The translations under genes and the position numbers were made by a program. Shown here in pieces: positions 17,248 through 26,847 of a stretch of DNA of 64,000 nucleotides; the first letter of the stretch is position 1, and every line of letters starts with the position of its first letter. Source of the DNA: Kolteria novifilia. GTDB lineage: Bacteria > Planctomycetota > Planctomycetia > Kolteriales > Kolteriaceae. The stretch covers positions 1,550,001 to 1,614,000 of the forward strand of contig CP036279.1 in NCBI GenBank assembly GCA_007748055.1, in the 5' to 3' direction. The notes beneath the pieces were generated by a model, which was not told where the DNA came from, did no database searches, and saw only the letters and a program-made list of their open reading frames with translations.

Positions 17248-18192
17248 ATGAGACGACTCCATCTTTTCTTCTGGGCCGTGGCTAGCCTAGCGCTTCCGTC
17301 CGACTTGCGCGCGGATCACCGACTCGTGATTCAGGGGAATGGCCAACTGGCGATCGTCGATGCCAAGGGGAACATCGAGTGGTCGATGCCCTGGGGTGGG
17401 ATCCACGACCTCCACGTTCTTCCCAACGGACACCTGATGGTCCAGCAGGGAATGGGCAAGATTGTCGAGATCGACTCTGAAACCAACGAGGTCGTTTGGA
17501 GCTACGACGCCGCCAAGAGCAATGGCAACCAAGGCAAGCGGGTTGAGGTTCATTCTTTCCAACCGCTGCCCGGCGGGGCGGTGATGATCGCCGAATCGGG
17601 ATCGGGCAGGATCATCGAGATCGACCGCGAGGGGAAGCTGACCAAGGAAGTCCCGCTCCAGCTCGATCGTCCCCACCCCCACTCCGATACTCGGCTCGTT
17701 CGCAAGCTTGCCAACGGCCACTACCTGGTCGCTCATGAGAACGACGGCAAGGTACGCGAGTACGACGCGGCGGGGAGGGTCGTCTGGGTGTACGAAGTCC
17801 CCCTCTTCGGCAAGACGCCTAGGCCCGGCCATGGCCCGAGCGCCTACGGCAACAAGCTCTTCGGCGCTCTTCGGTTACCCAACGGCAATACGTTGATCGC
17901 CACGGGCAATGGCCATCGCGTGCTCGAGGTCAGCCCCGACAAGGAGGTCGTTTGGCGGCTCGATCAGGAGGAACTTCCCGGGATCAGGTTGGCGTGGGTC
18001 ACCACTCTGGAGGTCTTGCCCAATGGTCATTACGTGATCGGCAACTGTCATGCCGGACCGGGGCAGCCCCTACTCATCGAGATCGACCCGAAGTCGAAGA
18101 AGGTCGTCTGGACATTCGACCAGTTCGAGAGGTTCGGCAACAGCGTTCCCAACAGTCAGTTGTTGGGCGTCGAGGGAAAGGTGATTCGCTAG
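17248..18192 (+). CDS. Secreted beta-propeller protein (PQQ/arylsulfotransferase-like)
   Basis: This 314-residue protein has a Sec signal peptide (cleavage near LRA, residue 22) and a series of repeats of the type LPNGHxxV / VVWxYE, for example LHVLPNGHLMVQ, RKLANGHYLVAHE and LEVLPNGHYVIG. These indicate a six- or seven-bladed propeller. Similar proteins are annotated as PQQ-binding-like or ASST-like. No catalytic His of arylsulfotransferases can be assigned, so an enzymatic role is not claimed. The ATG follows GGGGAAAAGGG. The longer upstream frame reads through the leader region and is unlikely. Confidence 0.8.
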   Translation: MRRLHLFFWAVASLALPSDLRADHRLVIQGNGQLAIVDAKGNIEWSMPWGGIHDLHVLPNGHLMVQQGMGKIVEIDSETNEVVWSYDAAKSNGNQGKRVEVHSFQPLPGGAVMIAESGSGRIIEIDREGKLTKEVPLQLDRPHPHSDTRLVRKLANGHYLVAHENDGKVREYDAAGRVVWVYEVPLFGKTPRPGHGPSAYGNKLFGALRLPNGNTLIATGNGHRVLEVSPDKEVVWRLDQEELPGIRLAWVTTLEVLPNGHYVIGNCHAGPGQPLLIEIDPKSKKVVWTFDQFERFGNSVPNSQLLGVEGKVIR

Positions 18193-18217
18193 CGGTGAGC
18201 TTGAATCATCGGACTTC

Positions 18218-18874
18218 CTACCGCGGTGAGAGAACCACCGCCTCCGACGCCAATCCCCAACAGGTGACGACTCGCCGGTCCACCAAGGTCCACTCGTTTG
18301 GATCGAGCAGCTCCTCCAAGCGAAGCGGGCGACACCCTCCCACCAGCCGCGGCGACAACGAGTGGACCGCCGACCAGACTCCCATCACCCCTCGCGAGAT
18401 CGGTTCCTCACCCCAAGTCAGTCCGACCAAGCCGCAGCGTCCCGTCGGCGTTAGCACCCGATGGGCCTCGCGCAGGAACTGTCGGATGTCTTCTTCGCTC
18501 AGCAAGTCGAGCACGTAGGTCGAGATGATGTGGTCGCGGGAGCCGTCGTCGAGATCGAGTTGGATCGTGCCATCGCTTTGAATGAGTCGGACGCGGTCGA
18601 ACCAGGGCTCGAGGCGATCGTCCGCGAGAGCGATCATCGTCGCGCTGGCGTCGATGCCGACATAGTGACAAGATGATGGCAGCTCGTGATGAAGGAGCTT
18701 CTCCGCGAGTCGTCCGGTCCCGACGCCGAATTCGAGGAGACGCTCGGCGCCGGAGAAGTCGAGTTGGTCGAGGAGGGCGGCGATCGGTCGGTCTTCGTAC
18801 CAGCGCTGGTTGTCCTGCCGCGCCCCGAAGCGATCGTAGAACTGCCTGGCTTGTTCGTGCGTGAGCGTTTGCAT
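18218..18874 (-). CDS. Class I SAM-dependent methyltransferase
   Basis: This 218-residue protein carries motif I LLEFGVGTGRLAEKLL (about 45-60), then HYVGIDASATMIALA (about 69-83) with the adenosine-contacting Asp, and LIQSDGTIQLDL (about 97-108). It fits a small soluble methyltransferase of unknown substrate. The ATG follows a strong GAGGGAGGG site. It is convergent with the beta-propeller gene, the stops lying 25 bases apart. Confidence 0.85.
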   Translation of the reverse strand: MQTLTHEQARQFYDRFGARQDNQRWYEDRPIAALLDQLDFSGAERLLEFGVGTGRLAEKLLHHELPSSCHYVGIDASATMIALADDRLEPWFDRVRLIQSDGTIQLDLDDGSRDHIISTYVLDLLSEEDIRQFLREAHRVLTPTGRCGLVGLTWGEEPISRGVMGVWSAVHSLSPRLVGGCRPLRLEELLDPNEWTLVDRRVVTCWGLASEAVVLSPR

Positions 18875-19297
18875 GGTTCCCTCCCTCGCGGAGATGGCGA
18901 CGTGTTTCCGATGCGAGTCTCTCTGCTTCTAGTACGTGTTCGTTCGCCGCTCGGTTGGAGGGATCGCTCACGCGCATGAGGCGATAGGGGTCATGGTGAC
19001 CCATCGCGTATTCACGAAGTGAGTGCTAGGTGGACGAACGCGGCAAGCCGAGCCTCGGCGGACGACAACACCTCGTCGTGCCCTTGCTCTTGTCGGATCT
19101 TGGAGAGTCAGACCGGCAAGTCACCGAAGCCGTCTCTTCGGGACTCGGGGATCTTCGAACCGGGTAACCTGGGGCTTACGCCATCAGGCTCTACTCGGCC
19201 GCCGCGTCGCGGCTAATTGCCAACGCTTCCCAGAGGCGCGGGGCGATGACCTCGCACCCCTTTGCGTGTTTGAGAACGAGTGACTGGTGACCAGTCG
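18875..19297. other. Intergenic region with repeat-like sequences
   Basis: No gene is supported in these 420 bases. A stretch CCTGGGGCTTACGCC near 19168 resembles the REP-like hairpin at 17045. A perfect palindrome GACTGGT-G-ACCAGTC (19282-19296) ends right at the accC stop codon. Confidence 0.5.
19282..19296. repeat. 15-bp palindrome directly after accC
   Basis: GACTGGT and ACCAGTC are perfect 7-base arms around a single G, two bases beyond the accC stop on the minus strand. The one-base centre cannot form an RNA loop with full pairing. It is either a DNA-level palindrome or a repeat end. Confidence 0.45.
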
Positions 19298-20650
19298 CTA
19301 CGCTTCGTCGTTGGTGTAGGTGCGCTCGAGGTACTTGGTGTCGATGCCGCCCTCGATGAAGGCGCTGTCGCGGAAGATGCGACGGTGGAGAGGGATCGTG
19401 GTGGCGATGCCCTTAATGTGGAACTCGTCGAGGCAGCGACGCACACAGGCGATCGCTTCTTCTCGCGTCGGCTGGTGAACGATCAGCTTGCAGATCAGCG
19501 AATCGTAGTTCGGCGGGACGCGATAGCCGGCGGAGACATGGCTGTCGATCCGGACGCCGTAGCCGCCGGCGGGACGCCACTCCTCGATCAGTCCGGGGCT
19601 TGGGCGGAAGTTGTGTTCCGGGTCCTCGGCGTTGATCCGGCACTCGATGGCGCAGCCGCGTTGCTCGATCTGGTCTTGGGTCCAGGGGAGCGGTTCGCCG
19701 GCGGCGATCTTGATTTGCTGTTTGACCAAGTCGATGCCGGTCACCAGTTCGGTGACGGGGTGTTCGACCTGGATGCGGGCGTTGGCTTCAATGAAGTAGA
19801 AGCGATGGTCCTTGTCGACGAGGAACTCGCACGTCGCGGCGTTGATGTACTTGGCCGACTTAATGAGCCGGACCGCCGCCTTGCAGATGTCCTCGCGAAC
19901 CGACGAGGGGAGGCCGGGCGCCGGGCTTTCCTCGACAATCTTCTGGTAGCGCCGCTGCATCGAGCAGTCGCGTTCCCAAAGATGGACGACCGACCCTTGG
20001 GTATCGGCGAGGATCTGCACTTCGATGTGTCGCGGCTGTTCGATCAGCTTCTCGATGTAGACGGAGCGATCGTTGAACGCGGCCTCGGCTTCGGCTTGGG
20101 CCTGTTGCAGGGCCGAGTGCAGGGAGATGTCGTTGCTGGCGACGCGCATCCCGCGCCCGCCGCCGCCGGCCGCCGCCTTGATCAGGACGGGGAAGCCGAT
20201 CTCGTGGGCGAGGCGAATCGCCTCTTGTTCGTCCTCGATGGCGCCGTCGCTCCCGGGAACGGTGGGAACGTTGTTCTCCTTGGCGAGATCGCGGGCGGCC
20301 GACTTGTTGCCGAGCAGCCGCATCGACTCGTGGGAGGGGCCAATAAACTCGATCCGGCAGGAGCGGCAGACCTCGGCGAAGTGCGGATTCTCGCTCAGGA
20401 AGCCGTAGCCGGGGTGAATCGCTTCAACGTCGGCGATCTCGGCGGCGGCGATGATCCTCGGGATGTTGAGATAGCTCTCCGCGGAGGGGCCGGGGCCGAT
20501 GCAGATCGCCTCGTCGGCGATTTTCAGGTAGGAGGCGTCGCGATCGGCCTCGCTGTAGACCGCGACCGATTGAATGCCGAGGTCCTTGCAGGCTCGGATG
20601 ACCCGCAGGGCGATTTCACCGCGATTGGCGATCAGGATACGCTGGAACAT
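19298..20650 (-). CDS. accC: Biotin carboxylase subunit of acetyl-CoA carboxylase
   Basis: This 450-residue cytosolic enzyme carboxylates biotin on AccB with ATP and bicarbonate, the first half of the acetyl-CoA carboxylase reaction in fatty-acid synthesis. It starts [20 protein letters not shown], the canonical AccC N-terminus. It then has the ATP-grasp glycine-rich loop [11 protein letters not shown] (near residue 165) and downstream active-site segments such as [14 protein letters not shown], where the usual sequence is FIEMNTRIQVEH; the Met-to-Ala and Thr-to-Ala changes are conservative in position but unusual. Length matches the family. It is 28 bases downstream of accB. Confidence 0.95.
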   Translation of the reverse strand: MFQRILIANRGEIALRVIRACKDLGIQSVAVYSEADRDASYLKIADEAICIGPGPSAESYLNIPRIIAAAEIADVEAIHPGYGFLSENPHFAEVCRSCRIEFIGPSHESMRLLGNKSAARDLAKENNVPTVPGSDGAIEDEQEAIRLAHEIGFPVLIKAAAGGGGRGMRVASNDISLHSALQQAQAEAEAAFNDRSVYIEKLIEQPRHIEVQILADTQGSVVHLWERDCSMQRRYQKIVEESPAPGLPSSVREDICKAAVRLIKSAKYINAATCEFLVDKDHRFYFIEANARIQVEHPVTELVTGIDLVKQQIKIAAGEPLPWTQDQIEQRGCAIECRINAEDPEHNFRPSPGLIEEWRPAGGYGVRIDSHVSAGYRVPPNYDSLICKLIVHQPTREEAIACVRRCLDEFHIKGIATTIPLHRRIFRDSAFIEGGIDTKYLERTYTNDEA

Positions 20651-20678
20651 GGTGGAGTCGGGTCTCCGCTCGGAGGAG

Positions 20679-21179
20679 TTAGGTGGAGACTCGGAAGAGA
20701 GGTTGGCCGAATTCGACCGCGGCTCCGTTCTCGACGAGGATTTCGGCGATCGTTCCACCGACGCCGGCGGGGATCTCGTTGAAGACCTTCATGGCTTCGA
20801 TGATGCACACCGTGGAGTCCTTGGTGACCTTCGCTCCCACCGAGACGAAGGGGTCGGCGTCGGGGCTCGAGGAGGCGTAAAAGGTGCCGACCATCGGGCT
20901 GGTGATGAGCGTGCCGCTCTCTTCGGGTTTTTCGGGCTTGGCGGGCTCGGTCGAACTCGGGGCGGCCGCGGCAGCCGGGGCGAGCGCCTGCGGGACCGCC
21001 GGCATCATACCGGAAGAGACCACGACGTTGTCGGGGCCACGGCGGAGCCGAACCCGCGAATCGTCCCACCGAAGGTCGACTTCGGAGAGGTCGTTCTCTT
21101 TCATCATGCGAACGAGCTGGCGAATCTTCGCGATGTCGAAGGGAGTCCCTTCCGGAGGTGAGCCCGAGTTGCTGGCCAT
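20679..21179 (-). CDS. accB: Biotin carboxyl carrier protein of acetyl-CoA carboxylase
   Basis: This 166-residue protein has an N-terminal helical segment, an Ala/Pro-rich linker (about 60-88), and a C-terminal biotinyl domain with the motif [12 protein letters not shown], Lys131 being the biotinylated residue. The thumb segment [19 protein letters not shown] is intact. The start chosen gives the usual AccB N-terminus; further upstream in-frame Met codons lead into unlikely sequence. It sits between the M24 peptidase gene and accC, an order common in bacteria. Confidence 0.95.
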   Translation of the reverse strand: MASNSGSPPEGTPFDIAKIRQLVRMMKENDLSEVDLRWDDSRVRLRRGPDNVVVSSGMMPAVPQALAPAAAAAPSSTEPAKPEKPEESGTLITSPMVGTFYASSSPDADPFVSVGAKVTKDSTVCIIEAMKVFNEIPAGVGGTIAEILVENGAAVEFGQPLFRVST

Positions 21180-21321
21180 GAGCCGGAGGTCCTTAAGCAA
21201 GCCGCGACATGTCTGAAGGTCATCGCACGCGACCACCGACCCCATCGGCGGCCGCGTTCGCCGGGAGGGCCCGTTGGGCGAGGGTTCTCGAACGCTCGAA
21301 AGCACCCGTTGCAAACTCGCC

Positions 21322-22449
21322 TTAGACGACGGTCTCTTCTAGGTGCTTTGGGACGCTGGTCAACACCTCGTGCCCATCCTTCGTCACCAAAACGTCGTCT
21401 TCGAGGCGAATGCCACCCCAATCGTTGAGGTAGATCCCCGGTTCGACGGTGACGACCATGCCCGGTTCCAAGACGGTTTCCGAGCCGCGCCGTAGACCGG
21501 GGCCCTCGTGCACCGCCATCCCGATCCCGTGACCGAGCGAATGGCTGAAAGCGCTCCCGTGGCCGGCCTTTTCAATGACGCCTCGCGCGACGGCGTCGAC
21601 GTCACCCGCGGTGACTCCGGGGCGAATCGCGTCAATCGCTTGCGATTGGGCCTTCTGAACAGTCTCGTAAATCTTGGCAAATTTGCGGCTGATCTTACGG
21701 GTGACCAAAACCCTCGTCAAGTCGCTGTGGTAGAACGTTCCCTTGGCGCCCCAGTCGATCAGGACGAACTCCGACTCACCGATCGGCTGGTCGGTGGGGA
21801 TCGCGTGGGGCAGGGCGGCGCGACGACCCGCGGCGATAATCGACGGGAACGCGCACTGGGTGGCGCCCGAACGACGCAGGTAGTGCTCCATGTCGTCGGC
21901 GAGGCTCTTCTCGGTATCGGAGAGACGTAGCGACGCCCGCAGGATCCCGAAGGCCCGCTCGGCGAACGCGATCGCTTCGCGGATCTGAGCGATTTCCTCG
22001 CGATCTTTGATCTGCCGCAAGTCCTCGACCATGTTCTCCAGCCCGACCCACTCGGCACTGGGGAGGGCCTCCTTCAGAGCCTCATGGCGAGCTACCGTCA
22101 GGTAGGCCCGTTCGAAGCCGATCGCCCGGCAGCCCAGTTTTTTCAGTGTTTTCGTGATCGCTTTGGTCATCGACTCGCCGGTGCCGCGAATCACCGCATC
22201 GAGTCCCGGGCACTCCTCGGCGACCTGGTCGGTGAAGCGACCATCGCTGAGGAGGAGCGATCTCGACTTGGTGACGAGCAACTCGCTGGAGTCGCCGCGA
22301 AAGCCGGTCAGGTACGCGACGTTGACGGGATCCGAGACGAGCAGGGCGTCGGCCCCCTTCGATTTGAGGGCTCGGGCCAACTTGCTTCGTCGGCGCGAAA
22401 ACGGTCCTGATTGGGTGGCTTTTGAAGGCGAATTGGTCGACTTCGGCAT
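21322..22449 (-). CDS. M24 family metallopeptidase (Xaa-Pro aminopeptidase-like)
   Basis: This 375-residue cytosolic protein has an N-terminal creatinase-like domain (about 20-150) and a C-terminal pita-bread catalytic domain. The metal ligands are visible in order: Asp in LIDWGAKG, Asp in YHSDLTR, His in [13 protein letters not shown], Glu in VEPGIYL and Glu in GIRLEDD. It should remove N-terminal residues from X-Pro peptides. Genes of this family often precede accB or efp, as here. The ATG has a GAGGA site. It is divergent from rpsB and probably shares that promoter region. Confidence 0.92.
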   Translation of the reverse strand: MPKSTNSPSKATQSGPFSRRRSKLARALKSKGADALLVSDPVNVAYLTGFRGDSSELLVTKSRSLLLSDGRFTDQVAEECPGLDAVIRGTGESMTKAITKTLKKLGCRAIGFERAYLTVARHEALKEALPSAEWVGLENMVEDLRQIKDREEIAQIREAIAFAERAFGILRASLRLSDTEKSLADDMEHYLRRSGATQCAFPSIIAAGRRAALPHAIPTDQPIGESEFVLIDWGAKGTFYHSDLTRVLVTRKISRKFAKIYETVQKAQSQAIDAIRPGVTAGDVDAVARGVIEKAGHGSAFSHSLGHGIGMAVHEGPGLRRGSETVLEPGMVVTVEPGIYLNDWGGIRLEDDVLVTKDGHEVLTSVPKHLEETVV

Positions 22450-22663
22450 GAAATCCTCAAATTGCGTGCGGTTTTTCGTTCGTATTCGCGCATAAAGCAG
22501 GGTTCTCCCCGCGTCAGGATCGTTGTAGGGTCTTGCCGCGGAGCGAGGAGCTTTGGATGGCTCCCAAAAAAGGGCGTTGCGCTAGGGTGACGCAAGACGC
22601 AACAAACGATATAAAAGGCGTCTTCGTCGAAGAGTACCCAGAATATTGGCACGGAGACTTCGG
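22450..22663. other. Divergent promoter region, M24 peptidase and rpsB
   Basis: This 214-base region is AT-richer than its neighbours and separates the divergent peptidase/acc and rpsB operons. The rpsB-side promoter candidate is listed separately. Confidence 0.55.
22587..22615 (+). promoter_or_regulatory. Sigma70-like promoter candidate for rpsB-tsf-pyrH-frr
   Basis: GTGACG (22587-22592) and TATAAA (22610-22615) are 17 bases apart, in an AT-rich patch about 50 bases before the rpsB start. Four of six bases match the -35 consensus and five of six match the -10 consensus. This is consistent with strong ribosomal-protein expression. Confidence 0.45.
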
Positions 22664-23668
22664 GTGGCGATTGTTCAAGTCGATGAGTTGATTTCCGCCG
22701 GCGTTCATTACGGTCATCGTTCGAGCCGTTGGAACCCCAAGATGCGTCCCTACATCTACGGGAAACGCAATCTTATCCACATTATTGATCTCCGTGAAAC
22801 GGTCCGTGGGCTGATTCGTGCCCATAAGTTCCTCCAGCGGATCGCGTCGCAGGGCTCGCTCGTCCTCTTCGTCGCGACCAAGCGTCAGGCCCAAGAGGCG
22901 GTCCAGAAGTCGGCCCATCGCTGCTTCATGCCGTATGTCCGCGAACGCTGGATTGGCGGAACGTTCACGAACTTTCGGACGATCCGTCACCGGCTTCAGC
23001 GCCTCGAGGAACTCGAGAGCCTCGTCCGGACGGGCGAGATCAACAAGTACAGTAAGAAGCGTCGCTCGAGCCTCATGCGAGAGATGCGGAAGATTCATCG
23101 TAACCTCAGTGGTATCCGGACGATGAATCGGATGCCCGGTGCCATGGTCGTGATCGATTCGCACCGTGAGTCGAGTGCGGTTCGCGAGGCCCGCAAGGTC
23201 GGCGTTCCGACGCTGGCGCTCATCGACACCGATAGCGATCCCGATAAGATCGACTTGGCGATCCCCGGCAACGATGACAGCATCCGGGCGATCGACTTGG
23301 TCCTGAACAAGCTGGCCGACGCGGTCCTTTCCGGACTTCACTCGCTGCCGAAGGATCAGGTCGAGAAGCTGGAGAGGGAGTTCACCAAGGCCCACGCGGA
23401 AGTGATCCCGCTTTCGGACGCTCCCGCCCCGGTCGTGACTCCTGGCGCCGCCCCCATTGAGGTCGCGGCGACGCCCGCCCCGGAAGCTCAGCCCGCCGCC
23501 CCGGCCCAGGCCGCTCCCGCGGAAGCTCCGGCGACCACGCCCGAACCGGCTCCCGCCGAGGCCGTGGCGACGACGCCCGCTCCGGAAGCACCGGCTGAGC
23601 CCGAGGCTTCGAGCCCCGAGCCCGAGGCTCCGGCGACGCCTGAAGCGGAAGAGAAGCCGAGCGAATAA
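22664..23668 (+). CDS. rpsB: 30S ribosomal protein S2 with C-terminal Ala/Pro/Glu extension
   Basis: This 334-residue S2 protein has the conserved opening [22 protein letters not shown] and the [22 protein letters not shown] and [21 protein letters not shown] segments. The common S2 core ends near residue 245. A low-complexity tail of about 85 residues rich in Ala, Pro and Glu follows, not present in typical S2. The start is most likely the GTG at 22664, with GGAG seven bases before it. A TTG 18 bases upstream is an alternative. It is followed by tsf at 44 bases, the usual order. Confidence 0.95.
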   Translation: MAIVQVDELISAGVHYGHRSSRWNPKMRPYIYGKRNLIHIIDLRETVRGLIRAHKFLQRIASQGSLVLFVATKRQAQEAVQKSAHRCFMPYVRERWIGGTFTNFRTIRHRLQRLEELESLVRTGEINKYSKKRRSSLMREMRKIHRNLSGIRTMNRMPGAMVVIDSHRESSAVREARKVGVPTLALIDTDSDPDKIDLAIPGNDDSIRAIDLVLNKLADAVLSGLHSLPKDQVEKLEREFTKAHAEVIPLSDAPAPVVTPGAAPIEVAATPAPEAQPAAPAQAAPAEAPATTPEPAPAEAVATTPAPEAPAEPEASSPEPEAPATPEAEEKPSE

Positions 23669-23712
23669 GACAAGTACCAATAGCGCAGCGCAGGGAAGGG
23701 AGATCCAACCAA

Positions 23713-24342
23713 ATGGCAGCGACCACGGCCCAGGCCGTCAAGGAACTCCGGGATATGACCGGCCTTGGGATGATGGAGTGCAAGAAGATCCTCTCCGAGG
23801 CCGATGGCGACATCGGTAAGGCCAAGGACATGGCCCGCAAACGGGGCCAGGAGAAGGTTGCCAAGCTCGCCGCTCGTTCGGCGAGTGAAGGAATCATCGA
23901 AGTCTACATCCATCACAACAGCAAAGTCGGCGTGCTCATCGAGCTGAACTGCAACACCGACTTTGTCGCTCGCAACGAGACGTTCCGCCAGCTCGCCCGC
24001 GACTTGGCGATGCACATCGCCGCGCTGAGCCCGCAGTGCGTCACCCGCGAGGAACTCGATCAAGAGGTCGTCAAGGGCATCCGCGAGCACCACGCCAAGG
24101 ACGTGCCCCAGGGCAAGCCCGCCGAGGTGATCGAGAAGATCGTCGATGGCAAGATGCGCGTCTGGTTCGAAGAGCGTGTCCTGCTCGATCAGAAGTTCGC
24201 CAAGGACGATTCCAAGACGATTCGCCAGCTCCTTGAGGATGCGACTTCTCAGACCGGCGAGAACGTCACCGTCGCTCGCTTCGTTCGCTTCGAGGTCGGC
24301 GAGACCGCTCCGAAGGAGCCCGAGGAAGGCGCCGAGGACTAA
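23713..24342 (+). CDS. tsf: Translation elongation factor Ts
   Basis: This 209-residue protein exchanges GDP for GTP on EF-Tu. The N-terminal UBA-like domain with VKELRDMTGLGMMECKKIL and the TDFVARNE signature around residue 80 are intact. The length is somewhat short for EF-Ts (E. coli about 283), as in thermophile and planctomycete forms lacking part of the second core subdomain. The start has an AAGGGAG site. It is downstream of rpsB and upstream of pyrH, the conserved cluster. Confidence 0.96.
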   Translation: MAATTAQAVKELRDMTGLGMMECKKILSEADGDIGKAKDMARKRGQEKVAKLAARSASEGIIEVYIHHNSKVGVLIELNCNTDFVARNETFRQLARDLAMHIAALSPQCVTREELDQEVVKGIREHHAKDVPQGKPAEVIEKIVDGKMRVWFEERVLLDQKFAKDDSKTIRQLLEDATSQTGENVTVARFVRFEVGETAPKEPEEGAED

Positions 24343-24666
24343 GTCCTGGTCGGTTGGGCTTCGACCAACCTTGCTCCGGCCGTCGATTGACCTTGAGTCC
24401 CGGACGTCCGGCCGCCAGATAAGTAGAATTCCCTTAGTTCAAAGGGATCAGTGCCCACGCCTCGCGTGGGCACCTTCATGTTGACGCATGGCGTCGATGC
24501 GTTCATGGTGAACGTCGTTCGCGATGTTCGACGCCCCCACAGGCGAAGAGATCGCTTCCGGACGACCGCTTTGGGGCCACGAGGGGGCGATCGGGAAGTG
24601 GCGAGGAGTCGTCGAGCGCCTCCCCGCGATTGCTCGTCATCCAACCAAGATTCGAAGAGACATCCC
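24343..24666. other. Intergenic region between tsf and pyrH
   Basis: These 324 bases interrupt an otherwise tight translation cluster. They hold a weak GGTTGG/CCAACC stem soon after tsf and the strong palindrome at 24451-24473. No gene is supported. Confidence 0.55.
24451..24473. repeat. Palindromic repeat GTGCCCACGC-CTC-GCGTGGGCAC
   Basis: A perfect 10-base stem with a CTC loop lies between tsf and pyrH. The same stem sequence (GCCCACG/CGTGGGC) occurs at 8139-8157 inside the efflux operon, so it is a dispersed repeat. It could also terminate or attenuate transcription between tsf and pyrH. Confidence 0.65.
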
Positions 24667-25401
24667 GTGACCGATTCCGACCAGCCCCAGGGCTATCGCC
24701 GAGTCTTGCTCAAGATCAGTGGCGAAGGCTTCAGCAGCGGCGGCGCGACGGGCGTCAACGTGGCCGACGTCGCCAAACTCGCCGGCCAACTCGCCGAAAT
24801 CGCCACCAGCGGCACGCAGCTCGCCGTGGTCGTCGGCGGCGGCAATATTATCCGCGGCGCCCGGTTCAGCGCCGGCACCGAGATGATCCAAGAGGCGACC
24901 GCCCACTACATGGGCATGCTCGGGACCGTCATCAACGGTCTCGCGCTGCAGGACGCCCTGGAGAACATCGGCTGCGAAACCCGCCTGATGACCGCGATCC
25001 GAATGGATGGCTTCGCCGAACCCTTTATCCGCCGCCGTTGCACCCGCCACCTCGAACATGGCCGGGTCGTGATTCTCGCGTGCGGAACGGGTAACCCCTT
25101 CGTCACGACCGACACCGCCGCCGCCCTGCGGGCTTGTGAGATCGGTGCCGATATCGTCCTAAAGGCGACGCGGGTCGACGGTGTCTACAGCGATGATCCG
25201 GAAAAGAACCCACACGCCGTGCTCTACGAGCGGCTTTCGTACAAGGAAGTGATCAGCGACAAGCTCGCGGTGATGGACGTGACCGCCATCGGCCTGTGCA
25301 TGGAGAACAACATTCCGATCGTCGTCTTCAACTATTTGAAGGAAGGCAATATCGCCCGGGCGGTCGCGGGAGAACGTGTCGGGACCTTGGTGGGAGACTG
25401 A
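24667..25401 (+). CDS. pyrH: UMP kinase (uridylate kinase)
   Basis: This 244-residue cytosolic enzyme phosphorylates UMP to UDP with ATP. The N-terminal [11 protein letters not shown], the [11 protein letters not shown] loop, the [11 protein letters not shown]-like segment, and the C-terminal [17 protein letters not shown] and [13 protein letters not shown] motifs are all present. The start is GTG at 24667; the longer in-frame extension is Arg-rich and implausible. It ends four bases before frr. Its length is normal for bacterial PyrH. Confidence 0.96.
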   Translation: MTDSDQPQGYRRVLLKISGEGFSSGGATGVNVADVAKLAGQLAEIATSGTQLAVVVGGGNIIRGARFSAGTEMIQEATAHYMGMLGTVINGLALQDALENIGCETRLMTAIRMDGFAEPFIRRRCTRHLEHGRVVILACGTGNPFVTTDTAAALRACEIGADIVLKATRVDGVYSDDPEKNPHAVLYERLSYKEVISDKLAVMDVTAIGLCMENNIPIVVFNYLKEGNIARAVAGERVGTLVGD

Positions 25402-25404
25402 GCG

Positions 25405-25962
25405 ATGGATAGCGACGAGATTCAGCTTGATGCCGAAGAACGGATGCAGAAGGCGGTCGACTACTTCCGCGACGAATTGGTCGGCATTCGCACCGGGCGT
25501 GCCAGTCCCGGACTCGTCGAAAGTGTTCGGGTCGACTACTACGGCTCTCCAACGCCGCTGAAGCAAATCGCCAGCGTTTCGGCCCCCGAAGCCCAGCTCC
25601 TGGTCATCCGTCCCTTTGACGCCAATGCCCTCAAGGAGATCGAGAAGGCGATCCTCGCCAGCGATCTGGGGCTGACGCCGAACAATGACGGCAAAGTCAT
25701 TCGCCTCAACGTTCCTTCCCTCAGCGGTGAGCAGCGCAAGCGTCTTGCCAGCCGGGTTCGCGATCTGGCCGAGGAGGCCAAGGTGGCGATTCGGAACATC
25801 CGCCGCGACGGCAACAAAAACGCCGACGCCGCCGAGAAGTCCAAGGAGATGAGCGAGGACGATCGCGATCAACTCAAGGACGAGATTCAGAAGTTGACGA
25901 AGGAATATGAGAAGAACGTCAGCGATCTGGCCGAAAGAAAGACAGCGGAGGTGATGGAGTAG
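25405..25962 (+). CDS. frr: Ribosome recycling factor
   Basis: This 185-residue protein dissociates post-termination ribosomes together with EF-G. The family pattern is clear: AVDYFRDELVGIRTGRASP near the N-terminus, a middle beta domain with VRVDYYGSPTPLKQIASV, and the long helix with VRDLAEEAKVAIRNIRRDGN. It is three bases after pyrH with a GGGAG site in the pyrH tail. Standard position in the rpsB-tsf-pyrH-frr cluster. Confidence 0.97.
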   Translation: MDSDEIQLDAEERMQKAVDYFRDELVGIRTGRASPGLVESVRVDYYGSPTPLKQIASVSAPEAQLLVIRPFDANALKEIEKAILASDLGLTPNNDGKVIRLNVPSLSGEQRKRLASRVRDLAEEAKVAIRNIRRDGNKNADAAEKSKEMSEDDRDQLKDEIQKLTKEYEKNVSDLAERKTAEVME

Positions 25963-25999
25963 CCGCGCCGCGCGCGGACGTTGAGCTTGGGAGCGGAAT

Positions 26000-26290
26000 A
26001 TGTTTCACCACGTCGACCTCGATCTCGGTCCGGGTGACGAGCACATGGCTCCCCGAAGCCTTCGACTTCTCCATCGCGATCTCTCGCAGAGAGAGCAGCT
26101 CTGCGGGCAAGTTCGGGTCGGTTTCGCCGGCCGCTACGAAGTTGCCCTCGTTTCCACCGCCGAGGGAGTCACCCTCGACGTCAACGTCGGCTCCGAACGG
26201 CGCCAGTTGAGTCCCGAAGCCCTTCGCTCGCTCCTCGAGTCGATCGCCCACGGCGACCTCGGCACCGAATCCCTTCCCAAAGCCGCGTAG
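26000..26290 (+). CDS. Hypothetical protein downstream of frr
   Basis: This small protein of 96 residues is not recognised. It has a GGGAG site five bases before the ATG, strong G/C at third positions, and a C-terminal part that looks like a structured mixed alpha/beta segment (VALVSTAEGVTLDVNVGSER then LSPEALRSLLESIAHG). It follows frr by 37 bases on the same strand and could be the last gene of that operon. A long overlapping frame exists on the minus strand but has no codon bias of its own. Confidence 0.5.
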   Translation: MFHHVDLDLGPGDEHMAPRSLRLLHRDLSQREQLCGQVRVGFAGRYEVALVSTAEGVTLDVNVGSERRQLSPEALRSLLESIAHGDLGTESLPKAA

Positions 26291-26367
26291 TGTGCCCTGT
26301 GCGCCAGGGTTTCCCAAGCAGGGTGGTTCGCGCTCTTGCGGGGAATCGGTGGTGCAAGAGGCCCGCT

Positions 26368-26847
26368 CTACTTCTTCTTCCTTCGTCCCATGCTGCGAAT
26401 CTTGCGAAAGTGTGCGCCGTCGACGGGCTGAACGGAGAGTCGCATCCCGCGTTTGGTGACCATCATTTCGGCAAGAGCTTCCTCCTCCTTGATCTCGGGC
26501 AGCGACACCAGGTGGGGGAACTTTTCGACGAATTCGACATCGACCATCAGCCAAACGGGATTCTCGGGCGTTGACCGCTTGTCGAAGTGCTTGTTCTTCT
26601 TGTCCCAAGCGGTGTGGTCGGGATAGGCCTTTGACGCGACTTTCGCGATGCCGGCGACGCCGGGCGGATCGGCGTTGGAGTGGTAGAAGAGGACTTCGTC
26701 GCCGATCGACATCTCGTCGCGCATGATGTTGCGGGCCTGGTAGTTGCGGATGCCGTCCCACGGCTCCTTGCCGTCGCGTTCCAAGTCATCGATCGAGTAG
26801 TCGGACGGTTCCGACTTCATCAGCCAGTAGCGTTTCTTCGCGGCCAT
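26368..26847 (-). CDS. EVE domain protein
   Basis: This 159-residue cytosolic protein has the EVE (PUA-like) fold pattern: it opens KKRYWLMKSEPSDYSIDDLE, followed by WDGIRNYQARNIMRDEMSIGDEVLFYHSN and a C-terminal RLSVQPVD region. EVE proteins are thought to bind modified nucleobases. No neighbouring restriction or RNA-modification gene is seen to narrow the role. The ATG at 26847 follows GGGAGAG. An upstream ATG at 26865 is possible. The longer in-frame extension is not protein-like. Confidence 0.88.
   Translation of the reverse strand: MAAKKRYWLMKSEPSDYSIDDLERDGKEPWDGIRNYQARNIMRDEMSIGDEVLFYHSNADPPGVAGIAKVASKAYPDHTAWDKKNKHFDKRSTPENPVWLMVDVEFVEKFPHLVSLPEIKEEEALAEMMVTKRGMRLSVQPVDGAHFRKIRSMGRRKKK

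Noticed and set aside
19298-20782. A 500-codon plus-strand frame opposite accC
   Set aside because: AccC motifs on the minus strand are unambiguous; the opposite frame is a shadow.
22514-23680. A 388-codon minus-strand frame opposite rpsB
   Set aside because: It mirrors the Ala/Pro/Glu-coding tail of rpsB. The S2 motifs on the plus strand are decisive.
24343-24450. An intrinsic terminator right after tsf (GGTTGG/CCAACC)
   Set aside because: The stem is only six bases, and there is no T-tract.
25919-26761. A 280-codon minus-strand frame over the frr end and the EVE gene
   Set aside because: Its codon bias is poor and it overlaps two better-supported genes.
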